64,000 bases of DNA from SIG455 sp045646385 (GTDB lineage Bacteria > Bacillota > Clostridia > UMGS1810), in contig JAZRKQ010000037.1 in the NCBI GenBank assembly GCA_045646385.1, positions 62,001 to 126,000 on the forward strand, in the 5' to 3' direction. The notes below the pieces were generated by a model. It saw only the letters and a list, made by a program, of their open reading frames with translations. It made no database searches and was not told the DNA's origin. The stretch's first letter is position 1. Every line of letters starts with the position of its first letter. Positions 32,301-41,368 of the stretch are shown here, one piece after another. A program made the position numbers and the translations under genes.

Positions 32301-33045
32301 CAAATTCACCACTTAATGTGTCATTTTTCGATTTACCAAGTTTAAAATATACTTTGTCGCCCTCGTCGTACGCTTCTAAAGAATTCATTTTAAGAAGTTC
32401 AAGTATTGCAAGGAACAGCGCAACAGCCTCACTCCTTGTTTTAATTCCCTCAAAAGCATTTTCAAACGAAAGTTTTTTGCTTGTGCGCAGACGTTTCATA
32501 AGATTGCCTGCTTTTTCCTTAACAGACACCTTTTCTCTGCCGACAACGCCCTCAAAGTTAGACTTCGGTGGCGGTGCTTTTCGCTCGGTTTTTTCCAGAA
32601 CCGTTAAAAAAGCCTCCATAAGCCTGTCCAGTTCAACCTGCTCAACCTCACGCTTTACGGGAGCAAGGTCTAAATGTTCAGCCTCTTTATAGAAATTGAG
32701 CGCTCCATCAAACTGCTTTTTCTTAAAAAGTTCTGAAATAAGTTTCATGGTATGACGTTTTTTGAGTGCCTCTGTTAAATCACGAGCAATCTGTTCGGCA
32801 TCGTCTTCTTCGTCGTGTTTCGGCAAAAGTGCTTTTGACTTTATATAGAGAAGATTTGATGCAACAGTTAAAAACTCACTTGATATGTCAAGGTCCATTT
32901 TTTTAAGGCCCTCAATATACTCTATATACTGGTCAGTAATTGCAATTAGCGAAACAGAACATATATTTAATTTGTTTTTCCTTATAAGGTGCTCCAGCAA
33001 ATCCAGAGGTCCCTCAAAGGTTGCGGTTTTGAATGTTAAATCCAA
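32293..33045 (-). CDS. scpA: ScpA, segregation and condensation protein A (kleisin)
   Basis: ScpA is the kleisin that bridges Smc heads and binds ScpB. The 250-residue protein starts with FEGPLDLLEHLIRKNKLNICSVSLIAI, the typical N-terminal Smc-binding motif, and ends in a winged-helix region (FLAILELLKMNSLEAYDEG). It begins directly after the stop of the M50 peptidase gene with no gap. Confidence 0.96.
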   Translation of the reverse strand: MDLTFKTATFEGPLDLLEHLIRKNKLNICSVSLIAITDQYIEYIEGLKKMDLDISSEFLTVASNLLYIKSKALLPKHDEEDDAEQIARDLTEALKKRHTMKLISELFKKKQFDGALNFYKEAEHLDLAPVKREVEQVELDRLMEAFLTVLEKTERKAPPPKSNFEGVVGREKVSVKEKAGNLMKRLRTSKKLSFENAFEGIKTRSEAVALFLAILELLKMNSLEAYDEGDKVYFKLGKSKNDTLSGEFDG

Positions 33046-33684
33046 TTAAAACACCAACCCAACTATAAAATATATAACAGTCAAAACCCACCCTCTTAGT
33101 ACAGAGAGCAACGGTGTAAGTATATTAAAAAATATAAGTGCAAGTAAAATTATGCTGAAATATCTCTCCAACGTATACATTTTGAATCTGTACTTAGGCG
33201 GCAGAAATTCCATTAAAACTTTAGAGCCGTCAAGCGGAGGAATGGGTATTAAATTAAATACCATCAATCCCACATTGAGTTGAACACCCATATATACTAC
33301 TGTATACAAAAATTGTGTAAGCGTATTTGCAGGAACAAACTTTTCCATTGCAGACACTACAAATGCACAAATCAATGCCAATATAAAGTTCGCTCCCGGC
33401 CCCGCCAAAGACACTGCCACAGTTCCCCACTTGGAATTGCGGAAATTACGTGTGTTTATCGGCACAGGCCTTGCCCAGCCAAAGCCAAAGAACAAAAGGC
33501 ATACAGTACCGAATAAATCCATATGAGCAAGCGGATTAAGACTTAATCTTCCGCTATAACGTGCAGTGGGGTCGCCCATTTTATCTGCAGCCCAACCGTG
33601 TGCGTATTCGTGCACTGTAAGCGCCAGCAAAAGCGCAGGAAGGCTTAACAGTAAAGATAGAAATCTGGATTTTATATCATACAT
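33046..33684 (-). CDS. Site-2 protease family (M50) membrane peptidase
   Basis: This 212-residue membrane protein belongs to the short S2P group (YwhC-like). Catalytic features are HEYAHGW (HExxH zinc site) near residue 25 and the later conserved NLIPIPPLDGSKVL (with the third ligand Asp) near residue 140. It has about five membrane segments. Substrate is unknown; such genes often precede scpA in Bacillota, as here. Confidence 0.93.
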   Translation of the reverse strand: MYDIKSRFLSLLLSLPALLLALTVHEYAHGWAADKMGDPTARYSGRLSLNPLAHMDLFGTVCLLFFGFGWARPVPINTRNFRNSKWGTVAVSLAGPGANFILALICAFVVSAMEKFVPANTLTQFLYTVVYMGVQLNVGLMVFNLIPIPPLDGSKVLMEFLPPKYRFKMYTLERYFSIILLALIFFNILTPLLSVLRGWVLTVIYFIVGLVF

Positions 33685-33696
33685 TTAAATTACTCC

Positions 33697-34998
33697 TTAA
33701 AAAACGTCGTTCCTTATAACATCTTCATAAGTTTCACGTTTTACAACTACTTTTGATTCACCGTTTGACACCATTACAACGGGCGGTCTTGGTATTCGGT
33801 TATAATTGCTCGACATAGAGTAGTTATATGCACCTGTAGACATTATACACATTATATCGCCTTTTTTTATTTCAGGAAAGTACGCGTCTTTAATTAAAAT
33901 ATCACCTGATTCACAGCATTTACCGCAAATTGTAACCTTTTCTTTCGGCTCATCACCCGCACGGTTGGCAAGCACTCCGTCGTACTCTGCCTCATACATA
34001 ATATATCGTGGATTGTCCGACATACCGCCATCAACGGAAATATATTTGCGCACATTTGGAATATCTTTAACCATACCTACAGTATACAAAGTAATTCCTG
34101 CATCGCCAACTATAGAACGACCGGGTTCCATTATTATTTTAGGCAATTTAAGCCCTTTTTCATCACATACTTTTTTAACGACTTTTGAAACCGCCTCTAT
34201 ATAAGCATCATACGGAACAGGCTTGTCGCCATCTACATACTTAATGCCAAAACCTCCGCCGAGGTTGAGTTCTTCAATTTCAATACCAAGTGTATCTTTA
34301 ACATCTGCAGCAAAATCAAGCATAACTTTTGCCGCTTCTTCAAAAGGCGCAAGTTCAAATATCTGTGAGCCAATATGGCAATGAATACCTACCACTTTAA
34401 CACCTTGCATTTTTGATGCTTTGGAAATAATGTCCATAGCCTCACCGTTTTGCAAAGTAACACCGAATTTAGAGTCTATCTGCCCTGTGCTTATAAACTC
34501 GTGCGTGTGGGCATCAATACCCGGTTTTATTCTGAAAAGTATTTTAGTTACCTTACCTTTTTCAATGCTTAAAGCGTTTAACTCTTCAAGTTCGCCCTCA
34601 TTGTCTACAACTATTCTGCCTACTGTTGCATCAATAGCCATAGAGAGTTCAGCAGCAGTTTTGTTGTTTCCGTGAAAATATATGTTTTCGGGATTAAAGC
34701 CCGCTTTCAAAGCAGTGTAGAGTTCACCGCCGGAAACTACGTCAGCACCCAATCCTTCCTGTGCTATAATCTTATATAAATATGCTGTAGACATAGCCTT
34801 GCTTGCATAAAGAGCCATACCGTTGCCACCGTAATATAAGTCAATTGCATTTTTGTATGCTCTTGCATTGGCACGGATTTTATCTTCGTCCATAACATAT
34901 AAAGGTGTACCGTATTGCGAAGCCAAATCCACACAATCACAGCCGCCTATAACAAGATGCTTTTTATCATTCACAGTCAGGTTGTCGTGTTTAAACAT
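33697..34998 (-). CDS. lysA: Diaminopimelate decarboxylase
   Basis: LysA makes L-lysine from meso-diaminopimelate with PLP. The 433-residue protein has the PLP lysine in YASKAMS (about 70), the glycine loop LGGGFG, the GRSIVGDAG phosphate-binding segment, and the active-site Cys in GKCCESGD with MSSNYN near the end. The size is normal. It heads the long operon lysA-M50-scpA-scpB-DUF2953-ytfJ-dac-rluB-28299 and has its own consensus promoter. Confidence 0.97.
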   Translation of the reverse strand: MFKHDNLTVNDKKHLVIGGCDCVDLASQYGTPLYVMDEDKIRANARAYKNAIDLYYGGNGMALYASKAMSTAYLYKIIAQEGLGADVVSGGELYTALKAGFNPENIYFHGNNKTAAELSMAIDATVGRIVVDNEGELEELNALSIEKGKVTKILFRIKPGIDAHTHEFISTGQIDSKFGVTLQNGEAMDIISKASKMQGVKVVGIHCHIGSQIFELAPFEEAAKVMLDFAADVKDTLGIEIEELNLGGGFGIKYVDGDKPVPYDAYIEAVSKVVKKVCDEKGLKLPKIIMEPGRSIVGDAGITLYTVGMVKDIPNVRKYISVDGGMSDNPRYIMYEAEYDGVLANRAGDEPKEKVTICGKCCESGDILIKDAYFPEIKKGDIMCIMSTGAYNYSMSSNYNRIPRPPVVMVSNGESKVVVKRETYEDVIRNDVF

Positions 34999-35030
34999 AG
35001 TTTTCTCCTTATAACATATATCGTATGTTG

Positions 35031-35059
35031 ATTATACCATTTTTTTGTATTATTGTCAA
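35031..35059 (-). promoter_or_regulatory. Promoter of the lysA operon
   Basis: The minus strand has TTGACA (35054-35059) and TATAAT (35031-35036), 17 bases apart. Confidence 0.9.
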
Positions 35060-35072
35060 TAAAGTTCAAAAT

Positions 35073-35110
35073 AAAAAACCGCCCGACGGATATTGTCCAT
35101 CAGGCGGTAA
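35073..35110 (-). terminator. Terminator of fucI
   Basis: The stem ACCGCCTGATGGA/TCCGTCGGGCGGT (two mismatches) is followed by six T on the minus strand, directly after fucI and before the lysA promoter. Confidence 0.88.
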
Positions 35111-35122
35111 ATAAACCTAAAA

Positions 35123-36919
35123 TTATTTATACATAGGTCCGTAAGAAGCGCAGGCTCTGTAGTCCTGACCTTCTTTATCCATACCGAATGCATTCCACGC
35201 AGCAGGTCTGAAAATCTTTTCTTCAGGTACATTGTGCATACATACGGGGATTCTTAAAATTGAGCAAAGTGTAATGAGGTCTGCACCTATATGACCATAA
35301 CTGATAGCGCCGTGGTTAGCACCCCAGTTATTCATAACGTCATAAGCGGTTTTGAATGCGCCCTCACCTGTGCATCTGGGAGCAAACCATGTGCATGGCC
35401 ATGTGTAGTCTGTTCTCTTCCAGAGTACGTCAGAAACTTCATCGGGCAAACCGATTGTCCAACCCTCTGCAATCTGCAGAACGGGGCCTAAACCTTTAAC
35501 AAGGTTAAGTCTTATCATTGTAGCAGGCATCTCTGCTCTTGTTAAAAATCTTGAAGAGAAGCCGCCGCCTCTGAAGTAACCAAGGTCAGCCATATTCCAT
35601 GTGGTTGCTTTCATAACAGTATCACAATCTTCTTCCGTCATATCAAACCACTGTTTTATAACGCCGTTGCCGTTTTCGTCTTTAACCTCACCGCAAGCGT
35701 CTAAGCAGCAAGCACCGGAGTTAATAAGGTGGATAAAGCCGTCAGCCTCTTTTGCTTTGCCTTCGATTTCGTATCCTGATGCTCTCTTAACAGCGTCGCC
35801 ACTCCAGTAAGTTCTAACGTCTGCAAACATCTGTGCTCTGTTTGTAAGCAGTTTGCCGAACAGCATACCTATGCCGTTTAAAACGTCGTTTTCTGTAGCG
35901 AGTATGTAAGGCTCTCTTGCGCCGTTCCAGTCGAAAGATGTGTTAAGCATTGCTTCGGGGAAGTCACAGTTGGGATAGAAGTCTGTCCACTGTCTTTGTC
36001 CCTGGAAACCTGCAGCGATTGCGTTGTGACCAACCATTTCTTCCTCGCAACCTTCGGGGAGGTTAGGATTGCCGTTCATAAGGTCTTTTATGATGCACAT
36101 CATTTTAACAACAAACTCAAACTGTTCTTCTTTCTTTTCTGCACTAATCTGGAGTTCCTCGGGGTTTTTATCAAAGCCCATAATGCATTTTTCTTTTGCC
36201 CATTTAAGTGCTTTCTGGTATTCAGCCTCGTCATAGATGCCTTCTGTCATTCGTCTGATAAGTTCAACCTCATCGACAGACTCTACTCTCATGCCAAGAT
36301 ATTCTTCGATAAAGTTTACGTCTATGATAGATCCGCCGATACCCATACAGATTGAGCCAATCTGCAGATAAGACTTACCTCTCATAGTAGCAGCCGCAAT
36401 TGCAGCACGACCGAATCTTAAAAGTTTTTCTTCAACGTCAGCAGGAATTTTGTCAGACTCGTCCATATTCTGAACATCGTGACCGTAAATGCCGAATGCA
36501 GGCAAGCCCTTCTGTGCGTGTGAAGCCAAAACCGCTGCAAGGTAAACTGCACCGGGACGTTCTGTTCCGTTAAAGCCCCAAACAGCCTTGATAGTATTTT
36601 TATCCATATCCATAGTTTCAGAGCCGTAGCACCAGCAAGGTGTAACGGTTAAGGTGATATCTACACCCTCTTTTTTAAATTTATCAGCGCACGCAGCGGC
36701 CTCTGCTACTCTGCCGATGGTTGTATCGGCAATAACAACCTTAACTGGCTCGCCGTTTGAATATTTAAGATTTTCTTCAAACAATTTTTTTGCCGCTTTT
36801 GCCATATTCATTGTCTGGTCTTCCAAAGATTCTCTAACCTTTAAAACACCTCGTCTGCCGTCAATAGTAGGTCTTATGCCGATTACGGGATAAGAACCGA
36901 TTAATCTGCTTTTTGCCAT
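35123..36919 (-). CDS. fucI: L-fucose isomerase
   Basis: FucI converts L-fucose to L-fuculose with Mn2+ (and can act on D-arabinose). The 598-residue protein is full length. It starts RLIGSYPVIGIRPTIDGRRGVLKVRE, has SICMGIGGSIIDVNF, GFQGQRQWTD, ATENDVLNGIG (metal-binding Glu/Asp region) and the His of GANHGAISYGHIGADL. Fuculokinase and aldolase genes are not in the window, so the rest of the pathway must be elsewhere. A divergent AraC-type gene 115 bp away is the likely regulator. Confidence 0.96.
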   Translation of the reverse strand: MAKSRLIGSYPVIGIRPTIDGRRGVLKVRESLEDQTMNMAKAAKKLFEENLKYSNGEPVKVVIADTTIGRVAEAAACADKFKKEGVDITLTVTPCWCYGSETMDMDKNTIKAVWGFNGTERPGAVYLAAVLASHAQKGLPAFGIYGHDVQNMDESDKIPADVEEKLLRFGRAAIAAATMRGKSYLQIGSICMGIGGSIIDVNFIEEYLGMRVESVDEVELIRRMTEGIYDEAEYQKALKWAKEKCIMGFDKNPEELQISAEKKEEQFEFVVKMMCIIKDLMNGNPNLPEGCEEEMVGHNAIAAGFQGQRQWTDFYPNCDFPEAMLNTSFDWNGAREPYILATENDVLNGIGMLFGKLLTNRAQMFADVRTYWSGDAVKRASGYEIEGKAKEADGFIHLINSGACCLDACGEVKDENGNGVIKQWFDMTEEDCDTVMKATTWNMADLGYFRGGGFSSRFLTRAEMPATMIRLNLVKGLGPVLQIAEGWTIGLPDEVSDVLWKRTDYTWPCTWFAPRCTGEGAFKTAYDVMNNWGANHGAISYGHIGADLITLCSILRIPVCMHNVPEEKIFRPAAWNAFGMDKEGQDYRACASYGPMYK

Positions 36920-37034
36920 TTCAAAGTACCTCCCATTATTTATATAATAATATCATTATACACTTGATTTTTTTATATTACTTGTAGTATAATAGATAAA
37001 AGTATAATAATATTCAGTTTTGGGTGGTGGTGAT
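36920..37034. promoter_or_regulatory. Divergent fucI/araC-type promoter region
   Basis: Facing right, TTGATT (36964-36969) and TATAAT (36988-36993) are 18 bases apart. Facing left, a TATAAT on the minus strand (36955-36960) and GGGAGGT precede fucI. The two promoters overlap, so one regulator could control both. Confidence 0.6.
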
Positions 37035-37886
37035 TTGAGTTACAATGAGATAGAACAAAGAGGTACATATGAACTGCCAATGGAACTGTACCAGATAGAT
37101 TGCAACCATCCTAAATATGAGATGGCTCATCACTGGCACAGCGAATTTGAAATTATAAGAATAATCAGCGGAACTTTAAAAGTAAGCCTTAACCGACGTG
37201 AATTTGATGCAAATGCAGGTGATGTGGTTTTTGTAAATTCCGAAACAGTACACGGGGCACTTCCTTCGGACTGTGTTTATGAATGTATAGTTTTATTTCC
37301 CGAATTACTTGCAGTACACGACAAATTGTGCGGTGCATTTATATCCGACCTGCTTGACCATATTTTAGTTATAAACGACCACTTTAAACCGCAAGACAGC
37401 ATAGTGTCTGCATTTAATACGCTTTTTGAGGTTATGGGCAGAAGTGGTTGCTACTTTGAGGCAATAGGTGCACTATATTCTGTTTTTGGTATGCTTATAA
37501 AAGAAAAACTTTATAACTCGGCCTCCACTTTTTCTAACGGCGATTCTGCAAAAAATGCAAAGATTAAAAAAGTTCTGTCTTTTATGCGCCAGAACTACAA
37601 CAGTGCCCTTACATTAGAACAAATTGCAGCCGTAGCAGGAATGAGTTCCAAATACTTTTGTTACTTTTTTAAAGAAATGACTCAAAAAAGCCCCGTAAAC
37701 TACCTTAACAACTACAGAGTGGAACGTGCCGCCAGAAAACTTCTGGCAACGGATATGTCTGTTACGGAAATTGCATATAACTGCGGCTTTAACGACCTGA
37801 GTTACTTTATTAAAACATTTAAAGCGGCAAAAGGGATAACACCCTATAAATTCAGGAAAAACAACGAAAAAGAGCATAGTTTTTAA
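37035..37886 (+). CDS. AraC-family transcriptional regulator
   Basis: This protein of about 283 residues has an N-terminal cupin sensor (HHWHSEFEIIRIISG, DVVFVNSETVHG) and a C-terminal pair of helix-turn-helices (LTLEQIAAVAGMSSKYFCYFFKEM, then VTEIAYNCGFNDLSYFIKTFKAAKGITP). A TTG at 37035 with GGTGG seven bases upstream is the most likely start; an earlier TTG at 37020 lacks a ribosome site. Its place divergent to fucI suggests it senses fucose or a fucose metabolite. It ends inside a terminator it shares with the ATPase gene. Confidence 0.9.
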   Translation: MSYNEIEQRGTYELPMELYQIDCNHPKYEMAHHWHSEFEIIRIISGTLKVSLNRREFDANAGDVVFVNSETVHGALPSDCVYECIVLFPELLAVHDKLCGAFISDLLDHILVINDHFKPQDSIVSAFNTLFEVMGRSGCYFEAIGALYSVFGMLIKEKLYNSASTFSNGDSAKNAKIKKVLSFMRQNYNSALTLEQIAAVAGMSSKYFCYFFKEMTQKSPVNYLNNYRVERAARKLLATDMSVTEIAYNCGFNDLSYFIKTFKAAKGITPYKFRKNNEKEHSF

Positions 37887-37899
37887 CTATGCTCTTTTT
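37867..37899. terminator. Shared bidirectional terminator containing both stop codons
   Basis: A perfect 15-bp stem AAAAAGAGCATAGTT/AACTATGCTCTTTTT with a TTT loop. The AraC-type stop (37884-37886) and the ATPase stop (37883-37885, minus) both lie at the loop, so each gene's last codons form the stem. Confidence 0.92.
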
Positions 37900-40429
37900 T
37901 ACAATTAAATATTATATTGAAAATAATTTCTATTATGCCGAATCCGGCAACAATTCCCCATTGTGAACCTGTTAACGGTACTGTTTTAAATATCTGCGCA
38001 AGTGCAGGAACGTATACAACAGCCATAGTTAAGAATGCCGAAACTGCTACCGCACCAAGCAGATAAAGATTATCCATAATATTCACATTCAAAATACTGC
38101 CGTGCTCATTTTTGCACTCAAACGAATAAATCAATTCCGCAAAAATTAAAGTTGCAAATGCAACTGTTCGGGCAATTGCCAAATCACCGGTGATATACTG
38201 TGCAACGGAAAATGCCAGCAAAGCCTCACCACCGATAAGTATTCCCGACATAGCAATGTTTCCGCCAAGTCCTTTAGAGAATATGCTCTCTCCGTCCTTT
38301 CGGGGAGTTTTTTTCATAATACCGGCTTCGGGACTGTCAACCCCAAGTGCAAGCGCAGGCAATCCGTCCGTTACAAGATTGAGCCACAGTATTTGTATAG
38401 GCATAAGCGGCATAGGCATACCGCAGAATGCGGCAGCACCCATAAGTATAATCTCACCCAAGTTACACGAAAGCAGATATCGTATAAATTTACGTATATT
38501 TCCGTAAATCATTCTGCCCTCTTCCACCGCCGCTATTATTGTAGAAAAATTATCGTCCAAAAGCACCATATCTGCCGCCTGCTTTGCAACGTCTGTACCG
38601 CATTTCCCCATCGCTATGCCAATATCCGCCTCTTTTAAAGATGGAGCATCATTAACACCGTCACCCGTCATAGCAACTATATTTTTGCGTCGTTTGAACG
38701 CACGTACTATTCGCAATTTATCAGCAGGTGACACACGCGCAAACACGTTTGTTCTGCCAACAGCGTCTGCAAGTTGGTCATCATTCATATTTTCTATTTC
38801 GGCACCGGTTACGGGCACATTGTTACCGAGAAATCCCAGTTCGTCTGCAATGGCACGGGCTGTATTTTTGTGGTCACCGGTTATCATAACCGGTTTTATG
38901 CCTGCATCATAGCATTTTGCAACTGCTTCGTAAGCCTCAGGTCTTGGCGGGTCTATCATACCCTCTAACCCTATAAAAATAAGATTATCTTCCGTATTAT
39001 CCGCATTGCTTTCAATCACTTTATACGCAAATCCAAGTACTCTCAATGCGTTAGATGTCATATCGTTATTTATATCTCTTACACGGCGTTTATCGTTAAA
39101 GTCACTCACTCCGTTTGAAGTCAGTTTTTTATTACATAAATCTATTATTCTGTCGGCAGCGCCTTTTACAAACGACACCTTTCCTCCAAATCCATCGATG
39201 CATACTACACTCATACGCTTGCGTTCAGAGTCAAATGGAATTTCAGAAATTCTCGTATATGTTGCAAGATAATTTTTGTCTATCCCTGCATTTTCTGTAA
39301 GATTATATATAGCGACCTCTGTAGGGTCACCCGACACTTCGCCGTTTCTGTAAACGGAATTATTACACATATATCCGCAGGTGAGCAATTTTAAAAATGC
39401 ATTATTTGCAGACGGATTGAATGTTCTGCCGTTAAAACACAAACTTCCGTCAGCAGAAACGTCTGTAATTCTGCCGTCGCAATACACTTTTTTAACCGTC
39501 ATTTTATTCAGCGTTAAAGTACCTGTTTTATCGGTGCATATCACATTGGTACAGCCCAATGTTTCCACCGCAGGAAGTTTACGCACAAGTGCATTACGTT
39601 TAAGCATACGGCTTACGCCTATTGTAAGCGATACGGTAACCACTGCAGGCAACCCCTCAGGAATTGCCGCAACAGCAAGGGATACTGCCGACATAAACAT
39701 ATCAAAAGCACTCTGACCGTGAAACATTCCTGCTATAAATATCAGTACGCAAACAGCGGCACATATAACAACAAGTTCTTTGCCTATTTTATTAAGGTTT
39801 TTCTTTAATGGCGTTTCACCGGAAGTGGTATTGTCAAGCATATGCGCAATGGACCCCATTTTAGTGCCCATACCTATAACATCTGCACGAGCAACACCTC
39901 TGCCCGAGGTGACGGTAGTCCCCATATACAGAGCCGTATTTTTATATGTATCTTTTTCAACTGCTACAGACTCACCCGTAAGCGGAGATTCGTCCGTACA
40001 AAGATTGTTACTTTCCAAAAGTGTACAATCGGCACTTATTCTGTCACCCGCCTCAAGTACAATAACATCACCCACCGTAACTTCACGTGATGGTATGCTG
40101 ATTTGCTCGCCATCACGTATAACAACTGCCATCGGCGCAGACAGTTTACTAAGCGCCTCAAGCGACTTTTCCGTTTTATACTCCTGAACAAAGCCCAGAA
40201 TACCATTCATTAAAACGATTATCATTACTGTTATTGCATCGGAGTACTCTCCCAAAAACGCCGAAACAGCCATTGCGGCTATAAGAGTAAGAGTGAGCAC
40301 ATCTTTAAACTGCCCCAAAAAAATCTTAAACAGTGACGCTTTTTTGCCCTTTGCTAGTTCATTAAAGCCGTAGCGCAGTTGGTTTTTGCGTGCCTGCTCC
40401 TTGCTTAATCCGTTGAACTCTGTTTTCAT
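37883..40429 (-). CDS. P-type Ca2+-transporting ATPase (P2A/P2B)
   Basis: This 848-residue P2-type ATPase probably exports Ca2+. It shows the N-terminal cation-ATPase domain (GLSKEQARKNQLRYGFNEL), the TGES actuator loop (DESPLTGES), the phosphorylation motif CTDKTGTLT, GDHKNTARAIA, and the hinge TGDGVNDAPSLKEADIG, with about ten membrane helices. The IPEGLPA segment in helix 4 is the calcium-site signature. Length is normal for bacterial SERCA-like pumps. It converges on the AraC-type gene and has no related neighbours. Confidence 0.94.
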   Translation of the reverse strand: MKTEFNGLSKEQARKNQLRYGFNELAKGKKASLFKIFLGQFKDVLTLTLIAAMAVSAFLGEYSDAITVMIIVLMNGILGFVQEYKTEKSLEALSKLSAPMAVVIRDGEQISIPSREVTVGDVIVLEAGDRISADCTLLESNNLCTDESPLTGESVAVEKDTYKNTALYMGTTVTSGRGVARADVIGMGTKMGSIAHMLDNTTSGETPLKKNLNKIGKELVVICAAVCVLIFIAGMFHGQSAFDMFMSAVSLAVAAIPEGLPAVVTVSLTIGVSRMLKRNALVRKLPAVETLGCTNVICTDKTGTLTLNKMTVKKVYCDGRITDVSADGSLCFNGRTFNPSANNAFLKLLTCGYMCNNSVYRNGEVSGDPTEVAIYNLTENAGIDKNYLATYTRISEIPFDSERKRMSVVCIDGFGGKVSFVKGAADRIIDLCNKKLTSNGVSDFNDKRRVRDINNDMTSNALRVLGFAYKVIESNADNTEDNLIFIGLEGMIDPPRPEAYEAVAKCYDAGIKPVMITGDHKNTARAIADELGFLGNNVPVTGAEIENMNDDQLADAVGRTNVFARVSPADKLRIVRAFKRRKNIVAMTGDGVNDAPSLKEADIGIAMGKCGTDVAKQAADMVLLDDNFSTIIAAVEEGRMIYGNIRKFIRYLLSCNLGEIILMGAAAFCGMPMPLMPIQILWLNLVTDGLPALALGVDSPEAGIMKKTPRKDGESIFSKGLGGNIAMSGILIGGEALLAFSVAQYITGDLAIARTVAFATLIFAELIYSFECKNEHGSILNVNIMDNLYLLGAVAVSAFLTMAVVYVPALAQIFKTVPLTGSQWGIVAGFGIIEIIFNIIFNCKKEHS

Positions 40430-40522
40430 AAGTTCTATCCTCCCAATATCATTCGTTTTTAAATATATATTGGGACAAGGTTTTAATTATGATAAAATCA
40501 AACAAAAAAAGTGCGGGGGATT

Positions 40523-41368
40523 TTATTTTAATATCCCCCACACTACACGTTCTATATCTGCGTAATCTTTTTTAATTTGTATTTTATTAAAATCATTTTC
40601 CATAAGGTGTGCTACCTCTGTTGCCTGAGTATGCCCAACCTCAAAAGCCAGTATGCCGCCTTCATTTAAAAACAGTCTTGCTTTTTCTGTTATTATTCTG
40701 TAAAATTCCAAACCGTCATCACCGCCGAAAAGCGCCAGATGAGGCTCGTATTCACTCACACTTTTCTCCAGTTTTTTCATATCATCACTATCAATATAAG
40801 GCGGATTAGAAACAACAATATCAAACTTTGTATTTAATTTATCGATTTCTGTTAAAATATCTGTTTTATCAAACTCAACATTATCAGCCTTTAAAAGTTG
40901 CTTATTTTTATTTGCAACTTGTAGTGCGCCTTCTGATATATCGTATCCTGTAATCTGTGCATCAGGGCAAGCCTTTGCAATAGAAATTGCAAGCGCGCCC
41001 GAACCCGTACAAAAATCGGCAACATTTTTAAAGTTATTTTTATTTATAAGTTCAATCGCCAGTTCCGCAAGATGTTCTGTGTCGGGACGAGGTATAAGAA
41101 CATTACTGTCCACATAAAATTTGTGCGACATAAACTCTTTTTCACCTGTAATATATGCAATGGGTTCGTGTTGTGCACGTCGATTAACAAGTTTATAAAA
41201 ATGCTCCTCTAACTCTTTTGGGACGATTTCGTTGGGGTTTGTAATTACAAAAACATCGCTTTTACCCAAAGAAAAACACATTAAAACACGGGCATCAAGC
41301 ACGGGAGTGTCCGTGCCTGATGCCCTTAAAATTTCAGATGCTTTTAAGATGCAATCTTTTATTACCAT
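40523..41368 (-). CDS. prmC: Peptide chain release factor N5-glutamine methyltransferase
   Basis: PrmC methylates the GGQ glutamine of release factors using S-adenosylmethionine. The 281-residue protein has an N-terminal helical domain (ARVLMCFSLGKSD), the SAM motif DFCTGSGALAISIA, and the catalytic NPPY (VSNPPYIDS). It overlaps the DUF1385 gene by 7 bases. The release factor gene is not in the window. Confidence 0.95.
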   Translation of the reverse strand: MVIKDCILKASEILRASGTDTPVLDARVLMCFSLGKSDVFVITNPNEIVPKELEEHFYKLVNRRAQHEPIAYITGEKEFMSHKFYVDSNVLIPRPDTEHLAELAIELINKNNFKNVADFCTGSGALAISIAKACPDAQITGYDISEGALQVANKNKQLLKADNVEFDKTDILTEIDKLNTKFDIVVSNPPYIDSDDMKKLEKSVSEYEPHLALFGGDDGLEFYRIITEKARLFLNEGGILAFEVGHTQATEVAHLMENDFNKIQIKKDYADIERVVWGILK

